From contig CATQJL010000305.1 of the NCBI GenBank assembly GCA_958299035.1, positions 75,174,792 through 75,238,791 of the forward strand: a DNA stretch of 64,000 bases. The letters run 5' to 3'. The translations under genes were made by a program, and so were the position numbers. Origin of the DNA: Cylicocyclus nassatus. Its lineage: Eukaryota; Nematoda; Chromadorea; Rhabditida; Strongylidae. Below the pieces are notes generated by a model, which was not told the DNA's origin, did not search any database, and was given only the letters and a program-made list of their open reading frames with translations. Shown piece after piece: positions 9,904-22,620 of this stretch; positions within the stretch are counted from its first letter, which is position 1; each line of letters begins with the position of its first letter.

Positions 9904-12900
9904 ATGGTTTATGAAGTTGTTCATAAGGAGGTAAGCGGCATGGATTTTTCTTGGATTTGTGCATTTCCATCTTATTCCAGCCCCTTTATCGTGTCTACAG
10001 TGCCTCAAAAGTCAGCTTTGCCAATGTGATAAAGACGATTTTCGACGCGATTCGCGTACTTCTTCCGCTTGTTATTATCTTTTCCACACATGTAAGCATC
10101 TTCTGCTTTTGATGTAAGGTTCAGTCTATTTTTTTTGAAAATATTTTTCTCGCTGTAGCATATCCACGCAGATATTTTTACTACTTCGTTTTCCGGCATT
10201 TAGCGTACTCTTTCAGACGTAAAAAATTTTTTCCTATAGACCAGAAACCAGGACAGTTATCAAAGCTTTGATGTAGCTTAAGGAGCATTGGATTTAGGGT
10301 GAACAATATTGATACTAGCTACTGGCTTACCCGGCTCCGCCGTATGTTCCGAATAGAAAATTCCATTTCTTAATCGATCCGGACCAAACTTGGCACACAT
10401 ACACTTCGGGGCAGGGAGCGTGTCATAGGCTACTTTTCGTTATCGATCGATATCGATTTTATCGATTTTTTGCAAAATTTGAGCTACAGGGCTGGAATTT
10501 GGCAGGGGGTGTAATCGAGCATGCTGATCACCCCCACGGGGGTGATCAGCATGCTCGATTACCCCCCTGTGCCAACTCCCAGCCCTGTAGCTCAAATTTT
10601 GCAAAAAATCGATAAAATCGATATCGATCGATAACGAAAAGTAGCCTATGACACGCTCCCTGCCCCGAAGTATATGTGTGCCAAGTTTGGTCCCGATCGG
10701 TTCAGATATAAAAATTTCTATTCCGCACATACGTACAGACAGACATACAGACATACATACAGACAGACATTCAGCTTTATATATAAGATGACACCCATAC
10801 CCCTTACAACCGAGCGAAATCACGAAATACTGCATAGCTATGCTGATGCTTTCAATATGGTGTAATAATGTGCAAAATTACTACCAAAAATATTGTGTAA
10901 ATCCTTTTTTATTGACACAGCTTCCGACAACTGAATGCAAAAGTTTAGGTCTAATCCATATAAGGAAAACCATGACTATAAAGCCGTAACACTTCTTTCC
11001 TTTTCATAACCACAATGTGCCACGGATTTTTGAGCTGTCAGAAAGCATTTTCTTCCTGTATGCTTATATTAGGTGGGCTCGAAAGTCCTTGCGTAATACA
11101 AACAAAAAACAATAACTTTTCAACGCCTAAGCCTTAATTCACATTCTTACTTTCTAAAAATATTAGAAGGCTTGCGCTCCATGACGAACGGTTAAGCGTA
11201 AGATTTTATAAGCTAGACATCGAGAAGGAAGCTTTCAAATATGGGGCTTTAAAATTTGCGATTTTGAGTTTGGTGCCAGAAAATCGCAGAGTGCCGCTAG
11301 CTAGCCGAAAAAAAATCTGTAAAAATTACTTACACAGCAGAACTCCATATGTTACTTTGGAAGGCTTTGATCTTGTACGGTGAAGCGGAAACAAAAAATT
11401 CGTCAAATATGTCATTTTGCGGAAAAAATCCCCTCACTACCGCAGTTTTTCGGCGAAAACACATTTTTACACTCCAAGAAACGTAGCAAGGCTCTAAATA
11501 GGCACTACGTCATATTTCTTGTTGCAAACTGTGCGCTTCACCGTACAAAACCAAAGCCTTCCAAAGTAACATATGGACTTCTGCTGTGTAAGTAATTTTT
11601 ACAGATTTTTTTTCGGCTAGCTAGCGGCACTCTGCGATTTTCTGGCACCAAACTCAAAATCGCAAAATTTGAAGCCCCATATTTGAGAGCTTCGTTCTCG
11701 GAGACTAGCCCATGGGATCTTGCGCTTAAACTTCCATCGTGGAGCGCAGGCCTTCTAATATTTTTAGATAGCAAGATTGTAAATTTAGGTTTAGGTGCTG
11801 AAAAGTTATTGAATTTTGTTTGAATTACGCCAGAACTTTCGAGACGACCTAATGTTTACCCACAGATGATCGTTCAGCCGGTTACATCTATAGGTCCTAA
11901 TATTTCTAAGAGATAGTTCTGAGAATCACGGTCTTTTTTCAGCGAATCACCCTGAACCCGAATTTCTAGGCAAATTTAGAACTAAAATACTAGTATTACA
12001 CGTGTAAAAATAAAATCAAGAAAAAAGTTCAAAGTCCTTCAAAGCTGGATGATTACATATACTGTTGCAGGGTCTTTGGAAGAAAACGGGTACGTATAGG
12101 GAACGACCACATGTGACGTTCGAAGGAAAATATTTGATTTTGTTGGAGACTAACGATGGATTAATTTATACCAGTACGCTGCCTGTGCTAAATACTGCAG
12201 ATCCGTCGCATTTTACTATGTCTGAAGTTCAGCAACAATGGATTCGTGAGGAAAACCAGGACAGTGAAGTGAGTCCGCCGAAGTGGAGATGAAAACTTTT
12301 GAAAACTGCTTTTTTTTCAGTTTATCATGAACATTTGGCTTCCAAGCATGGGAAATTTCCCCAAAAATCTTGTATTCTTCGTCTTTTTCAAATATAGGTT
12401 GGATTACCATAGTGATGTTGAGGTATACGCAAATAATTTGGATAAAGGGATAGCCGGCTAATTTCCCACATTTTCCAGGCCGAAGTGGTATTGCACGATT
12501 CTTTACAAGTAGCTGGAAATACTTCGGCAGCGACAATATTAGGAAGAATGACAGCAGATCAGAAAGAGCCGTTCAGGTAAAAACACGATATTTAATTCAA
12601 CAAAAAATGTATTGTAAAATCATTTTTCGTTTCGCATTTCAGGTGGAGAGAACGCTACTTACTGTTCGATCCCGACAGACGAGATGCTGAACATTATAAA
12701 CCTATCGAAATAGCTACGAGAGCAATAAAACAGCCGTTTAATGTTCGTTTAGATAGGTGAGTCTTTTGGAATTGCTAAATGACCTTCAGAGTATTTCTTC
12801 CAATCAAGTCCATACGGAAGTATGGGTAATTTGCAATATACATATTGATGAGCTTCTGAACTCCGAAGAGAACCTTGCGATGATGAATTTTTTAAAATTC

Positions 12901-15049
12901 GTGCGTGTATAACAGTACATCAACTATCTTAAGCAAGATTTTATAAGCCCTCAAATAATCTCTGGCATTTTTTTCTGCACTATACAACTTCGAAGTACTA
13001 CAAATTTGAAAAAAGGGTCCGCTCTCGTTAAAGGCACTGTCCACCCAAACTGGGGTCGATGGATTTTGATGCCTAACAGTAGTGGGGCCCCCATCTGTAT
13101 ACTTATCAAACTCGCGCTGGCAAAAGTTGCTTCCGAAGCGAGAAAATTGCTTCGAAAATCGCTCGGATGACAGATTCGCCAAGTGCTCCTCCCCTTTGAA
13201 TGGGCGTGGCCCAACCAATCACCGCATCGAGAAAATCGCTCCGCGGATTCTGAAAACAGGTTTTCGTGGTTCTCGCGGATTTTCGACTTGATATTCGGAA
13301 TCAGGGGTATGAGAAGGCCTTGGAACGGCAAAAACATGGAGCTCGAAATTTTGCGTGGACGGTGCCTTTAAGGCCTTTCAAAAATTTTCCCAATCAAACG
13401 GAATTTGGTAACTATTATCTCCCGTTCATCTCCCTCCCTCATCTAACATTATATACGTTTCCTGACTAGCTGTTCACTTCTTATTCTAATGGCGAATCTG
13501 ATCTGACTGCCACAAATCTACATTGCACTGTAGTGACCCAAGTGAAAGGCAGCGGCTCGGCAGAATGACAACTTTGGGATATTCATCGTTCTGGATTCCC
13601 CTGGACGAGCTAAGTCCAATACTGTGCTTTGCAGCTTCAAAAGATATCAAAAACCCGCTTTCCCAGACGTGAAAAGCGCTATTTGGGCGGACCGCGTATC
13701 CTGCTCTCTAAAGCGCGATTGGCTTGTGAGTGGAGACACTGTAACTACCGTACCCACGAGCCAGTCGCGCTCGAAGGCAGGCATACGCCATCCGCCCAAG
13801 TAGCACATATCACTTCTGGAAAAAGGTGTTACTGATATCTTTTATAGCTGCAAAGCACAGTCTTGGATTTAGCTCATCCAGGCTAACCGAGAACGATAAA
13901 CATTTCAAATTTGTCATTCTGCCGAGCCGCTGCCTTCAACAGCTTGCGATCAATATATCGATGTTTTGGCTACATTACGTCTCATTTCCTCTATCGTTGA
14001 TAAGCAGACATTGCTCTCATTTTGTCGTTTCTGGAATTTTGCCCTCGCACGCACGGTTGCCCTTCGCCCGAAAGACGAATTCTCGAAACTACTTGCGCCA
14101 GGCTTAGAAATATCTCGAAAAAGAACACAATTGCTGGTGACAGTCAGCCGCATTATGACCCTCGCTTGCCAAGCTTTTCTGTGCAAGAAAATTCCATATC
14201 GGTCACGAATTTTCCTAGATCCGCTTTTTAATATACAACATTTGGCAAAAAACACCAAATCATGGACAACAGTCAAAGTATACGATTTCACATGCCCGAA
14301 CTTCCTATTTAATATGATTGCAGCTAGCAAGCAATCACTAAACGCACTTTCCGTACATGTGGTATGACTGCAAGGTCATCGGCGATCCACATTCAAACCA
14401 CTAAGTTAGATTTTTTCCTCATTCGCATTTCATCACGTTGAGATGCCTTGGTAGTTTTGCTACGGTCTTCAATCGTTAAAAAGTCTCTTCGGCTGCTCTA
14501 TTGATTTGCTATGCTCCAAAAAATTATAATGATCATGGAGATGTCTGCGCAATCAAAGCTTGTCATTCATATGATTAGACCAGCCCAAAACATACACAGA
14601 AACAAGATCACATATCCTCCCTTCCGTCGTCTCCAATAAAGTTTTTGCGAAAACAACTCCATAAAGGCACGGCCCGGGCCATAAAAGTTCCTATGCCTAT
14701 GACATGAAAAACAAACAATAGGCGTCTAGAGGAACCACAAATAATCGTTAAAAAGAACATTGTTTATGGAAAATAGTTCAAACACTATTTGCCTATTCAG
14801 CAAAACTGTCATTTTAGAAGAATTCAACTCACCAATACTAATACAGCGGAAGACGGACGGTTTCACCTCACTCTCTCGATAGTTATTTCGGAAGATGAGT
14901 TCACCTATAGAACAGACACATGGGAACTGCTCAAATGGGCAATAGTCCAATACTACATTGCATATGCTATTCTGAATTATTTTATCAATAGATTTCTCAC
15001 GAGTTTATTCGAAAGTGGTTTGATCGAAGCTATTCCTTGTTGTAAATGA
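9904..15049 (+). CDS. tmem-231: TMEM231 homologue, transition-zone membrane protein
   Basis: Six exons join in phase: 9904-9930, 9981-10091, 12071-12268, 12479-12576, 12643-12756 and 14818-15049, giving 259 aa. The start MVYEVVHKE, then YRVYSASK and a membrane helix (VLLPLVIIFSTH), fits the N-terminus of TMEM231. GLWKKTGTYRERP follows, equivalent to the conserved Gly-x-Trp-Lys..Tyr..Gln/Arg-Pro segment. The C-terminal exon has FHLTLSIVISED, then WELLKWAIVQYYIAYAIL, the second membrane helix. The central luminal part is shorter than in vertebrates (about 316 aa). The family acts with the B9 and MKS proteins as a gate at the ciliary transition zone. Introns 2 and 5 are about 2 kb each and filled with repeats. 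An X-box lies upstream. Exon 4-5 similarity is weaker than at the ends. Confidence 0.82.
10313..10789. mobile_element. Palindromic ATCGAT-rich element, copy 1
   Basis: The element starts at ACTAGCTACTGGCTTACCCG and ends with CAGACA repeats and TTCAGCTTTATATATAAGA. Most of the interior is a near-perfect inverted repeat centred near 10543 (CACCCCCACGGGGGTG), with arms carrying ATCGATATCGATTTTATCGA. It lies in intron 2 of the TMEM231 homologue. A longer relative is at 59325-60407. Confidence 0.75.
11069..11852. mobile_element. Long hairpin element with mariner-like ends
   Basis: Ends are TTAGGTGGGCTCGAAAGT on the left and the complement of a TTAGGTCGTCTCGAAAGT-like sequence on the right. The two arms pair over several hundred bases (GAAAAATCGCAGAGTGCCGC region at 11279 against 11622). 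No transposase is encoded. It lies in intron 2 of the TMEM231 homologue. Confidence 0.7.
13028..13372. mobile_element. TTAAAGGCA-ended element
   Basis: Left end TTAAAGGCACTGTCCACCC and right end GGTGGACGGTGCCTTTAA-like form terminal inverted repeats. The interior is GC-richer than the flanks and has no conserved protein. It belongs with the elements at 27982, 28996, 53720 and 54088. It lies in intron 5 of the TMEM231 homologue. Confidence 0.6.
13543..13939. mobile_element. Palindromic element with GAAAGGCAGCGGCTCGG ends
   Basis: GAAAGGCAGCGGCTCGGCAG at the left is mirrored at the right (CTGCCGAGCCGCTGCCTTC). Pairing extends inward through GACAAATTTG/CAACTTTGGGAT, CCTGGACGAGCTAA and GTGCTTTGCAGC. 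There is no coding content. The terminus resembles the TTAAAGGCAG family, so it may be a subfamily. Confidence 0.65.
13940..14817. other. Remainder of TMEM231 intron 5
   Basis: Overlapping open frames at 13950-14367 on both strands look coding by length only. They match no family, and the splice phases of exons 5 and 6 already fit each other, so no extra exon is needed here. Confidence 0.5.
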
Positions 15050-15377
15050 TCGATAAAAATCTGATATGATAGGCACTAGCAAAAGAATCACAAATTGTAT
15101 CGACCAGAAAGTACTACAATATGTAGCATTCACACCTATCACATGGAATGATAGCAACATTCTGAGATCAACAATATTATAAGAATCTATAGGCAAGGAA
15201 ATTTGGAAGGCACTAACTCGATAGAACAGACAGTAATACAGACAATGAAAAACAGTTGTGATCACCGGTATGACCCGAATTGACGATGTATAGCTGAAGT
15301 GATCGTAGCTACTATAGTGATATAGCATTATCAAGCGAATGAGCGAAAATCAATCGCACAAGGGCGACTATAGATCC

Positions 15378-18300
15378 TTAGATTTTCTGACCCGCAATGT
15401 CATGGCTGTCGTCTTCTTCAGCAGAATCAGTATCCGCGTCCCTCTCCACCAGAGATACATACTCTCCAATAGCTTCTAATACCGGAGAGCTTGAGTACTC
15501 CATGATCTCTTTGAGCCTGAACAGACAAAACGTACAAAAGTATTAAAAACATCAGACCTCCATGCATGCGCGCTGCGCTCGTGGCTCAACTGATTTTACT
15601 TTTGCGCCTTCGTTTGATAGAAGCCTTCAATTTGATGTTCTTGCGTTGCGGACAGCATTTGCGCGTACAAACATTCTTTCAAGCGCAAGTGGCAAGCAAG
15701 TTGTCTGCATTCTACTGAAGCATTTGTTTCCCCAGGAAATGTTGTCATATCGGCAAACGCACTATACCAGCCGTCAAAAAACTAATAAAAAGACTGTACC
15801 TGGCCGCCTTCCGAAGCGATTTCACGAGAAGCGTAAATAACACAATAAGAGGTGCGTTGACAAGTAGAATGACAATGATAATTTGATCTGCGCCTATGGA
15901 TGGCATCAACGTGGCTAGAGCAGAACTCAAGAGACGTCCAACCATCATTGGAAACATGAAGTAATCTAATTGAGTACCAGCACGTGGGCTAACGCACATC
16001 TGTAAAAGTATAACTTTAGTAGCATTTAGGTTCTATTGGTCACAAAATGCATAAGAGCAAAAGAGAGTCTAAAAACAACATCATAAACAACTGAAGCACT
16101 TCTTCAGTGCCAATCTCTTCCTAATGAACAAAGCACATGTGCATCTCAGTAATAATAGAATGCAAAGATGTGAATTCTTCCCTAATTTCATGCATGTTTT
16201 GTGGATGGGTAGCAGCTGAAGAAGTACTTTTGGTTTCCGACGTTCACTCACCTCAATATAGAGAAACACCATCAAAGCGAATGTTCCCATGCTTCCTGAT
16301 AGGAAAACGAGTCCAACATATAAACTCGCCAACTTCATCATAAGTAGCACACTTCCTAGCACAGAAAAAAACAGAACTACGCAACATCCATTGAGAGAGT
16401 ATGCGATAGGCCCACTGTAACTTTTGACAGATGAAACCTCACGATTTCTAGCAATATGAACAAAAATAATGACTCACAGTATCATTACAGTAATCCTTGT
16501 CAGAGTAACCACGACATAGTGTATGAGAAGAAGATTACCGCTCCGCTGCGCAGTAAACATCACAGCAATCAATTCTACGAGGCCTGCGAAAAAAATGCAT
16601 GAACCGAAGTATGCTTTACTTGATGAATGGTTCAAATCACCTTCCAGGAACGAGGCAATTGCTTGTAAAGATGCAAGGCGAATTCTGCATCCAGCGGTAA
16701 GCCCAGCAATAGACGGATCGAATAACTGTAACGAAAATGAAATTGCTTGTAAAGACGAAATGTTACAGCTACGCACCCTAGTAAACTTGAGATCGCTACT
16801 CAAGCTGCACGGTATGCAGCAAAAAACTGTCGTCAAGACATAAAAGACGACAGCAATAGTAGTGAGAACGGTTGTGGCCCAGACATTTGATTGAGAAAGA
16901 GGCACGGCTGCGACAGGACTAGGTGTGGGGATGGCAGAAGTAGAAAAACTGAAATATAACATTTTGCATGAAAATGCATAGAAAGTGACATCAAAAAATT
17001 GACGAATATTATACAAGTTCATGTCACCACACCTGCTTTGTAAACGTGCGAGTTGGAGGGAAGTCTGCGTAGCTCTTTTCGTTGTAGTAGCTGACGTCGT
17101 CGTACTTGGTAAAGCGGTGGTGACAGCCCGAGATGCGTTATTCGAGGGCGACGTAGTTGCTAGAATACCACATTTGATGAGCGCATGTTTTGCTTAGAAC
17201 CTGGCAGGTATTTAAGCCATAAGCCAAAGTTTAAGAATGATTTTCAAAACTGAGCAGAGATACAAGTAATCAATTGAGACAACAAAGATAAACACATTTT
17301 TCAAGTGTATTGTAGCAAAGAGTGCACACGCATCAGTCAAAAAGTGATATTATTAGTTCTCCAAACAGCAAAGAAGCATGTAATGAACAGCTTACTCAAA
17401 TTATAGGAGGACGTGACATTGGGAGGCCTAGTCGTTTTGTTCAAAGCGATCGCTTTCCGCATCTGCTTATTTTGGTCTGATTTCGTCTCTACTGCTTTAA
17501 TTCCTTCGGCAACCTGAGGTCTGAAAATCAAGGCTACAAAGTCACAGACGATAGACTCAGTGTGCTTTTACTTACTTTTTTGGTCTCGTTACCATCGTGC
17601 CGTTCGAAGGCGGTTGGTCTATTATATTGTTGACCTTGTTGATCACAACATCCGGAGATGCCGTAGACAAGTCCGTCTGCCGCTTATGACGAATAAGAAT
17701 GGGTGAAAGCGAAGCAGATGTTTCTGAAGTATGTTGCATCAAAAATGAACTAACGAACCTCAGTGCACAAACCTGGAGTGAGACCGGGCTGATTATGTGT
17801 GACAAGAATAATGGAAGATCCAACTGTGATGAGTACATAAAGGAAAAGTGCCTTCCTGTTAAAACCACGCCAATATATCAAGAAAACGGCGAGTCCAACT
17901 AAAGGGTAATGGTTATTTTGCCAGTCAGTATGCTACTAACTGTGACCATCCATTGCTCTTACACTCTTTGACAAAATGATTACTTCCTTCAAGTAATAAC
18001 CATCCGGTTTTGCTAATGCATGAGGACATTAGGTTTCAGGTTGGGGACGATCAGTATCTAACATTTACTTTACCATAAGAATGCAATTAGAACTATGGCT
18101 CGAGTTGCCGCATATTAACTTATATGATTCAAACTCTGACACTGCTTTCAAATGCTATGGTGCAAACGTACTCATTGGTGGGACATTCCTTTGACCCAAA
18201 CATAAAAAAAATGTGAAAGACTCGCATGAACTTGCGTAACAGATCTGCATTTAGCAACGACGCGACAGACTAACCGTATAAGATATTCCCTGAGACAAAG

Positions 18301-19722
18301 CCAAGCAGTATGCAGATAATTTTTGCATCAATCAATCCCGGAAGCACAGAAATAATCCAAGAGACACCGCATAAGGATACCGAGGCCAAAAACGAGAGGA
18401 AAACGAGGCTCAAACGTCGACATAAAAGCTTGCCTGAAATTAGAGAGATCAGTGAGACTAAAAACAAAGACCATGGTTTACGTTAGTTTCCGGAAGAGCG
18501 CGAAACCATTCATCTACGTAATAAGCCATGGGTACCCACGTTGAGAGTGCTTCACAAAAGTGAACAAACATAAAAAATTACACATTTTCAGGATAAGCAA
18601 CCTTAGTAGATGAAAAGTTAGGACGTGACAAAAACAGCACCATGACCGTCTAAAGCCTTGCTGCGAAAATCGTCTCCCAAAGTAACAAATTTTTCTCAAC
18701 CCATTTCAAAGCGACAATTTGGCTAGAAGTTTGCTGAAGCAGCAGTTCAATAAGTGTAGATCAATTATTCAAATTGTTCGACCAAATACAGGAGAGAATT
18801 ACTGCTGCTTCAACCTAGAATATAGTTTTTAAAAGCAGTCGAGGCAGTCCAGTGGACTCGTGCCACATCCTTTGAAATTACTAGAACTTTGCTTCCTTGT
18901 TCTATACATTTTGACAAAAGAATGGACACGGTTTAACTTCGTCATGTCTGAATTTCACTCTATTCTTTTTTGTAAATTATTATTAATCGATTTCTACGTG
19001 ACTGCTTTAGCTTTGTTCATTTTCCAAAAAGAGATGAGAAGATTTGAACTCGTCGTCATTCTATACGCTGCCATTTAACCCCATGATGACCTCATGTAAT
19101 TCCTAACCATTAACTTTTTCCGATTGGTGAAAGTCACGATCGCAAACTCACCAGTCAAACAGCCGATCAGTAAGCCGACATTGTTTTCAAGTAGAAATGA
19201 GAAGGGTATTTTCTTGTCGAACTGGAATCCGGCCCATGCTAAAGGATAGCTAGCTCCCTAAACACACTTCGTGACTGTTGTACAAACAGTAGTCAGTTAT
19301 TGAATACCTACCACGGCAGCATAGATTAGCAGAAGGACTAAGTAGACACAGGTATACGATTCATTCCTCCTTCTATACACTTTCACACCTTTATTCGGGG
19401 ACAATAAAGAATTCTGGAAATGAAATGAAATGTAAACGATGCTGATGTATTGACTAAAAAACGCACTCTATCAAAAACTGGCTCCTCGTCAGAATCGGTC
19501 CTCGTGTCGACTTCGCCATCAATATTGACTTCAACAAATCGATCTCTTTCTGATGATACATCTGCTTTTTTAGGCGAATAGAGATGCTTACGAGGACTTT
19601 CTTCTTTTGAATCTAGTACTGAAATAGGTTACATAAAAATGGAAAAAAAACAACTCGTATCAGTTCCAGAAAAACTTACTTCCAAGACGTGACAGAATGT
19701 CTGCGTCATCTTGAAAATCCAT
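15378..19722 (-). CDS. Multi-pass membrane protein, probable major facilitator transporter
   Basis: Fifteen exons join in phase (transcript order): 19722-19680, 19618-19467, 19413-19312, 19257-19152, 18433-18275, 17898-17773, 17723-17576, 17520-17396, 17159-17033, 16948-16777, 16725-16641, 16583-16478, 16420-16252, 15999-15800, 15516-15378, giving 652 aa. The cytosolic N-terminus has an acidic stretch (DADILSRLG, DTRTDSDEEP). Then come about five helices, a long Ser/Thr-rich loop with NGT and NVT glycosylation sites (roughly residues 250-385), and about six more helices, for example NVWATTVLTTIAVVFYVL and VGLVFLSGSMGTFALMVFL. The acidic tail ends in HDIAGQKI. About 11-12 helices split by a central loop suggest a major facilitator fold, possibly lysosomal, but no subfamily signature is certain. 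An in-frame TGA upstream and a strong acceptor at 19778 support this start. Confidence 0.7.
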
Positions 19723-19767
19723 ATCATATCAGCATGGGTGCCTTTCACGAAATTTTGCCTATGAAAC

Positions 19768-19790
19768 GTGCGGAAACCTGGAAATAAATG
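19768..19790 (-). promoter_or_regulatory. Probable spliced-leader acceptor for the transporter gene
   Basis: On the minus strand CATTTATTTCCAG|G lies about 55 nt upstream of the start codon with no partner exon in sight. This is the usual look of a nematode trans-splice site. Confidence 0.4.
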
Positions 19791-20162
19791 CACTAATGGC
19801 GAACAGAGACTCAAAATAAACGAAATACGCTCTGATTTGACGACAATAAACATTGTTAAGGGCATAACATTCCCCAACATAGAAGTGCTTTGCCTTTTCC
19901 GCAAGAGCTACAAATCGATAATAGGAAAATTTGAGGTCAAATGTGAATTCGTGTAGAATGACTTCATGGAAACTCAGAGATGTGATGTTAGGAACAAATT
20001 TTTCATATTAAACTAATTAGAAAGAGAAAGCTAGCGTAAATATATAGTGCAGTCGAGCAAGAATTTCTAGCCCTGTGAGAATTAGGTTTACTCAAATTAT
20101 AGCCCTTTTGCTAGCTAGAGATTGTTCTAGACATGGTGTACTCCACGAACATTTGATTGCCC

Positions 20163-20588
20163 TTAGCTAATTATTTCCGTTTTGTGAGTTGAGGGACCCT
20201 TCAGCCCAAAATTACCACTACTTCCGAGCAAAGAATGCAAAACAAAAAAGCTCCAGTAACATCCGTATACGGATGCAAATCTTTGAGCAATACTAAAGCA
20301 TTCGAGGAAAAAAATAGAGCATATATCGTAATAAAAGTACAAATTGATGCATTTTCGGAATAGCGCGTTGCCGTTGGAGAAAAACGGGCGTAGCAGGGCG
20401 CTGACGTCGCAAATGCAACACAGAACCAATCCAAGGGCGTCACTTGGTCGAATCTTCGATGTTGTCAGTGCTGATATAAACAGTACGACTCCACGCAGTC
20501 CTAAATCGAACGGCACCACACTGGCAAGTGTGTTTGCTAACGTTTCGTGTTCTTTGATAAGCGCCATTCGCGCCCTCTCTGACAACAA
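20163..20588 (-). other. Hydrophobic open frame, possible exon of an unplaced gene
   Basis: A minus-strand frame of 141 codons (ATG at 20566, MALIKEHETLANTLASVVPF) contains several hydrophobic segments. A second overlapping frame (20443-20201) is also hydrophobic and includes ITIYALFFSSNALVLL. A weak acceptor CCTCAG lies at the upstream edge and a GTAATT donor near 20214. It is not part of the transporter gene, which has its own start. No family was recognised, and it could be chance. Confidence 0.2.
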
Positions 20589-20639
20589 CTCAAGAACATC
20601 CAGTCGTCCAATCGAATTCCGTATTTTCTGAGGTCAACG

Positions 20640-20880
20640 TCACTCGCTGCGTCTTCTATTGCAGTCCAACCGAGCACTAGTTTTCTCTGCGGCCACGGTG
20701 GAACGGGCGCCGCGCGCGCGATCGGAGGAGGGCGCGGCGTGTCCTCTGCGTGTCTGACGAGTCCGCGCGCACGCGCACCGACGCCGCGACAGCGGTGGCC
20801 ATTGCATTGAGCACTGCGGTGCGGAGTGGAAGCGTTTTCCTTGTTGTTTTGATTGGATCACAGTCATTTGACATTCACCA
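20640..20880. promoter_or_regulatory. GC- and CpG-rich island
   Basis: A 200-base block rich in CGCG words (for example GCGCCGCGCGCGCGATCG) stands out from the AT-rich surroundings. It lies between the transporter gene (minus) and the zinc-finger gene (plus), and could be promoter sequence or an unannotated 5' exon. Confidence 0.35.
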
Positions 20881-21229
20881 AGAAGACTTCAAGACTTCAT
20901 ATCACATATGTGCATAGCCTCCGAACAAGTGAAATGGTCAGGTGAAGCGGTGGACACCCTTTTTGGGGGGTCTGCGCAGCAGAACTGCCCACGGGCAGCT
21001 CTCGGCTGACTCTTGCTAGACCAGGGCTTGTGCGAGCACACACAGGTGAGAGCTTGAGGAGAATGGCTGCAACTTCATGTGTAACTTCTTGAATACCTTC
21101 TTATCACATCTGAATTTGCTTCTTCTCCTATTAACAATCGCCTAAAATATAACTAGCTACTATCAAATTCAACTTTAATTAAGTTTCCTAGGCAGGGTTG
21201 TACTGTTCGTTCAGTACTTTAGAACTTTC

Positions 21230-21415
21230 GCAAAGCTTCATTTCGAGGATCGAAAGCCGGGTGGGCTGCATGGCGCACCGGGTCGGCGTCCCCGAAACGA
21301 TCGATAGCGAGAGAGTGTGCGACGCGCGTAGGCAGCCGGCAGCGAGCGCGTCGGGCGCGATAGACAGTCGCACGTCAGTCGAGGGGAGCGCGCCCTACGA
21401 GTTCTCGAACATTCC
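21230..21415. promoter_or_regulatory. Second GC-rich island
   Basis: It contains GGCAGCCGGCAGCGAGCGCG and nearby CG-rich words in a frame open on both strands (21188-21461). It has no recognised protein and lacks splice context. It may be a regulatory block of the zinc-finger gene about 1.2 kb downstream. Confidence 0.3.
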
Positions 21416-22604
21416 TCTTAGCCCTGTTGTACCGAAACACACTGGATACTACCGAATATGAGTGGTGTGGTTGGTCACATCCACTGTCCAGAAAATGACT
21501 TTTCTACAAAATACCGCCTGGAACGGTATGAGTTGCTGGGAACTCGGTGATGACGAGTTTCATTGTCATTGGTATTAACCTTCTTTCTCTTCTCCTAATT
21601 GCAATCATTCATGAGCAGAAGTCATAGTTGAGAGCTTGAACAGATCTGAATGGTTTGGTGGGGTCTGACAGGCTAATTTCTTCCCAGTAACTTCAGCTAA
21701 ACCAGAAAATGGGATGAATTCTTACTAACTATTTAAGACATAAACCCGTCTCTAATAGCGTTGCAATCTTCTATTTCTGCTATAAGCAAAGCTTGAAGGG
21801 GATTGTTTTGCTATTTTACGATTTTCCCACCGCGGCGGCGCAATTTCGTCCCGTGCGATCGATAATGGGCGGGTCCCGAAAAGCTGTTTTCTCTGTCTGT
21901 CTGCCCTCTCCCCTCTCATCTTTCCCCGCCCACTGCGATTACGGTAGTTCTTAGCGAAGATCCAAACTTGACAGAGTGAGAATAAGTAAGCAGGAAATGG
22001 TTATTAGTGAAAAGTTGGACATTCTCATCCTAGTGTGCCTGACGTAGGCTTCCCTTATTGTTCAAGTGCAACTTTCATAACATCAGTCTCACGTGACTCA
22101 TCAGAGACAGACCGGGGTGGGTTGTATACTGATTTATTTGAGTGAAACATTCTTGTGAGAGATGCTTGAGACTCGTTCGAGAACAAGTTGAAAACCTCTT
22201 CTCCCACTTAATAGTTCGCTTGCTTCATTTGCTTACACACAGGGTTGAAACTTGTCTACGGTTCTGATAGCCTTTTTCTCCTGATTAGATTCTGTGCTTC
22301 TTTTCATTGTAGTGTGTACTGGAATCGCGGTTGGTGTTGAATCATTGTGAAGGTTAATTTGATGGACTGGGACTTTGTCTGTGTTGAATGTACTGTAAAT
22401 GACCCTTGGCAAAATGTTCCAAGAATGCTACACTTGAAGTACAGTGAGACCACGATGAATCGGCATAAGGTCCTGTAGGCCTTCAAATCCTAAGAGCTTG
22501 ATATCACATTTTCGAAAATCTTTACCTGTTTCATACCATCGAAGATTTTTACCACTATCGTCTCAATGTCTAGCCATATGAAAGAGGGAAACCCTAAGTA
22601 CCCC

Positions 22605-22618
22605 AGACGATTTTCAGG
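22605..22618 (+). promoter_or_regulatory. Probable spliced-leader acceptor before the zinc-finger gene
   Basis: GACGATTTTCAG|GTT places an acceptor three bases before ATG at 22621. No upstream coding exon is visible, so trans-splicing is the simplest reading. Confidence 0.5.
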
Positions 22619-22620
22619 TT

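Noticed and set aside
10440..10835. A 131-codon minus-strand frame and a plus-strand partner
   Set aside because: Both arise from the perfect palindrome and CAGA repeat of a mobile element; the peptide mirrors itself and has no family.
12216..12536. A 106-codon minus-strand frame
   Set aside because: Antisense to TMEM231 exons 3-4.
13950..14367. Long open frames on both strands within the TMEM231 intron
   Set aside because: Neither has family similarity, and exons 5 and 6 already join in phase without them.
16523..16843. A 106-codon plus-strand frame
   Set aside because: Antisense shadow of transporter exons 10-12.
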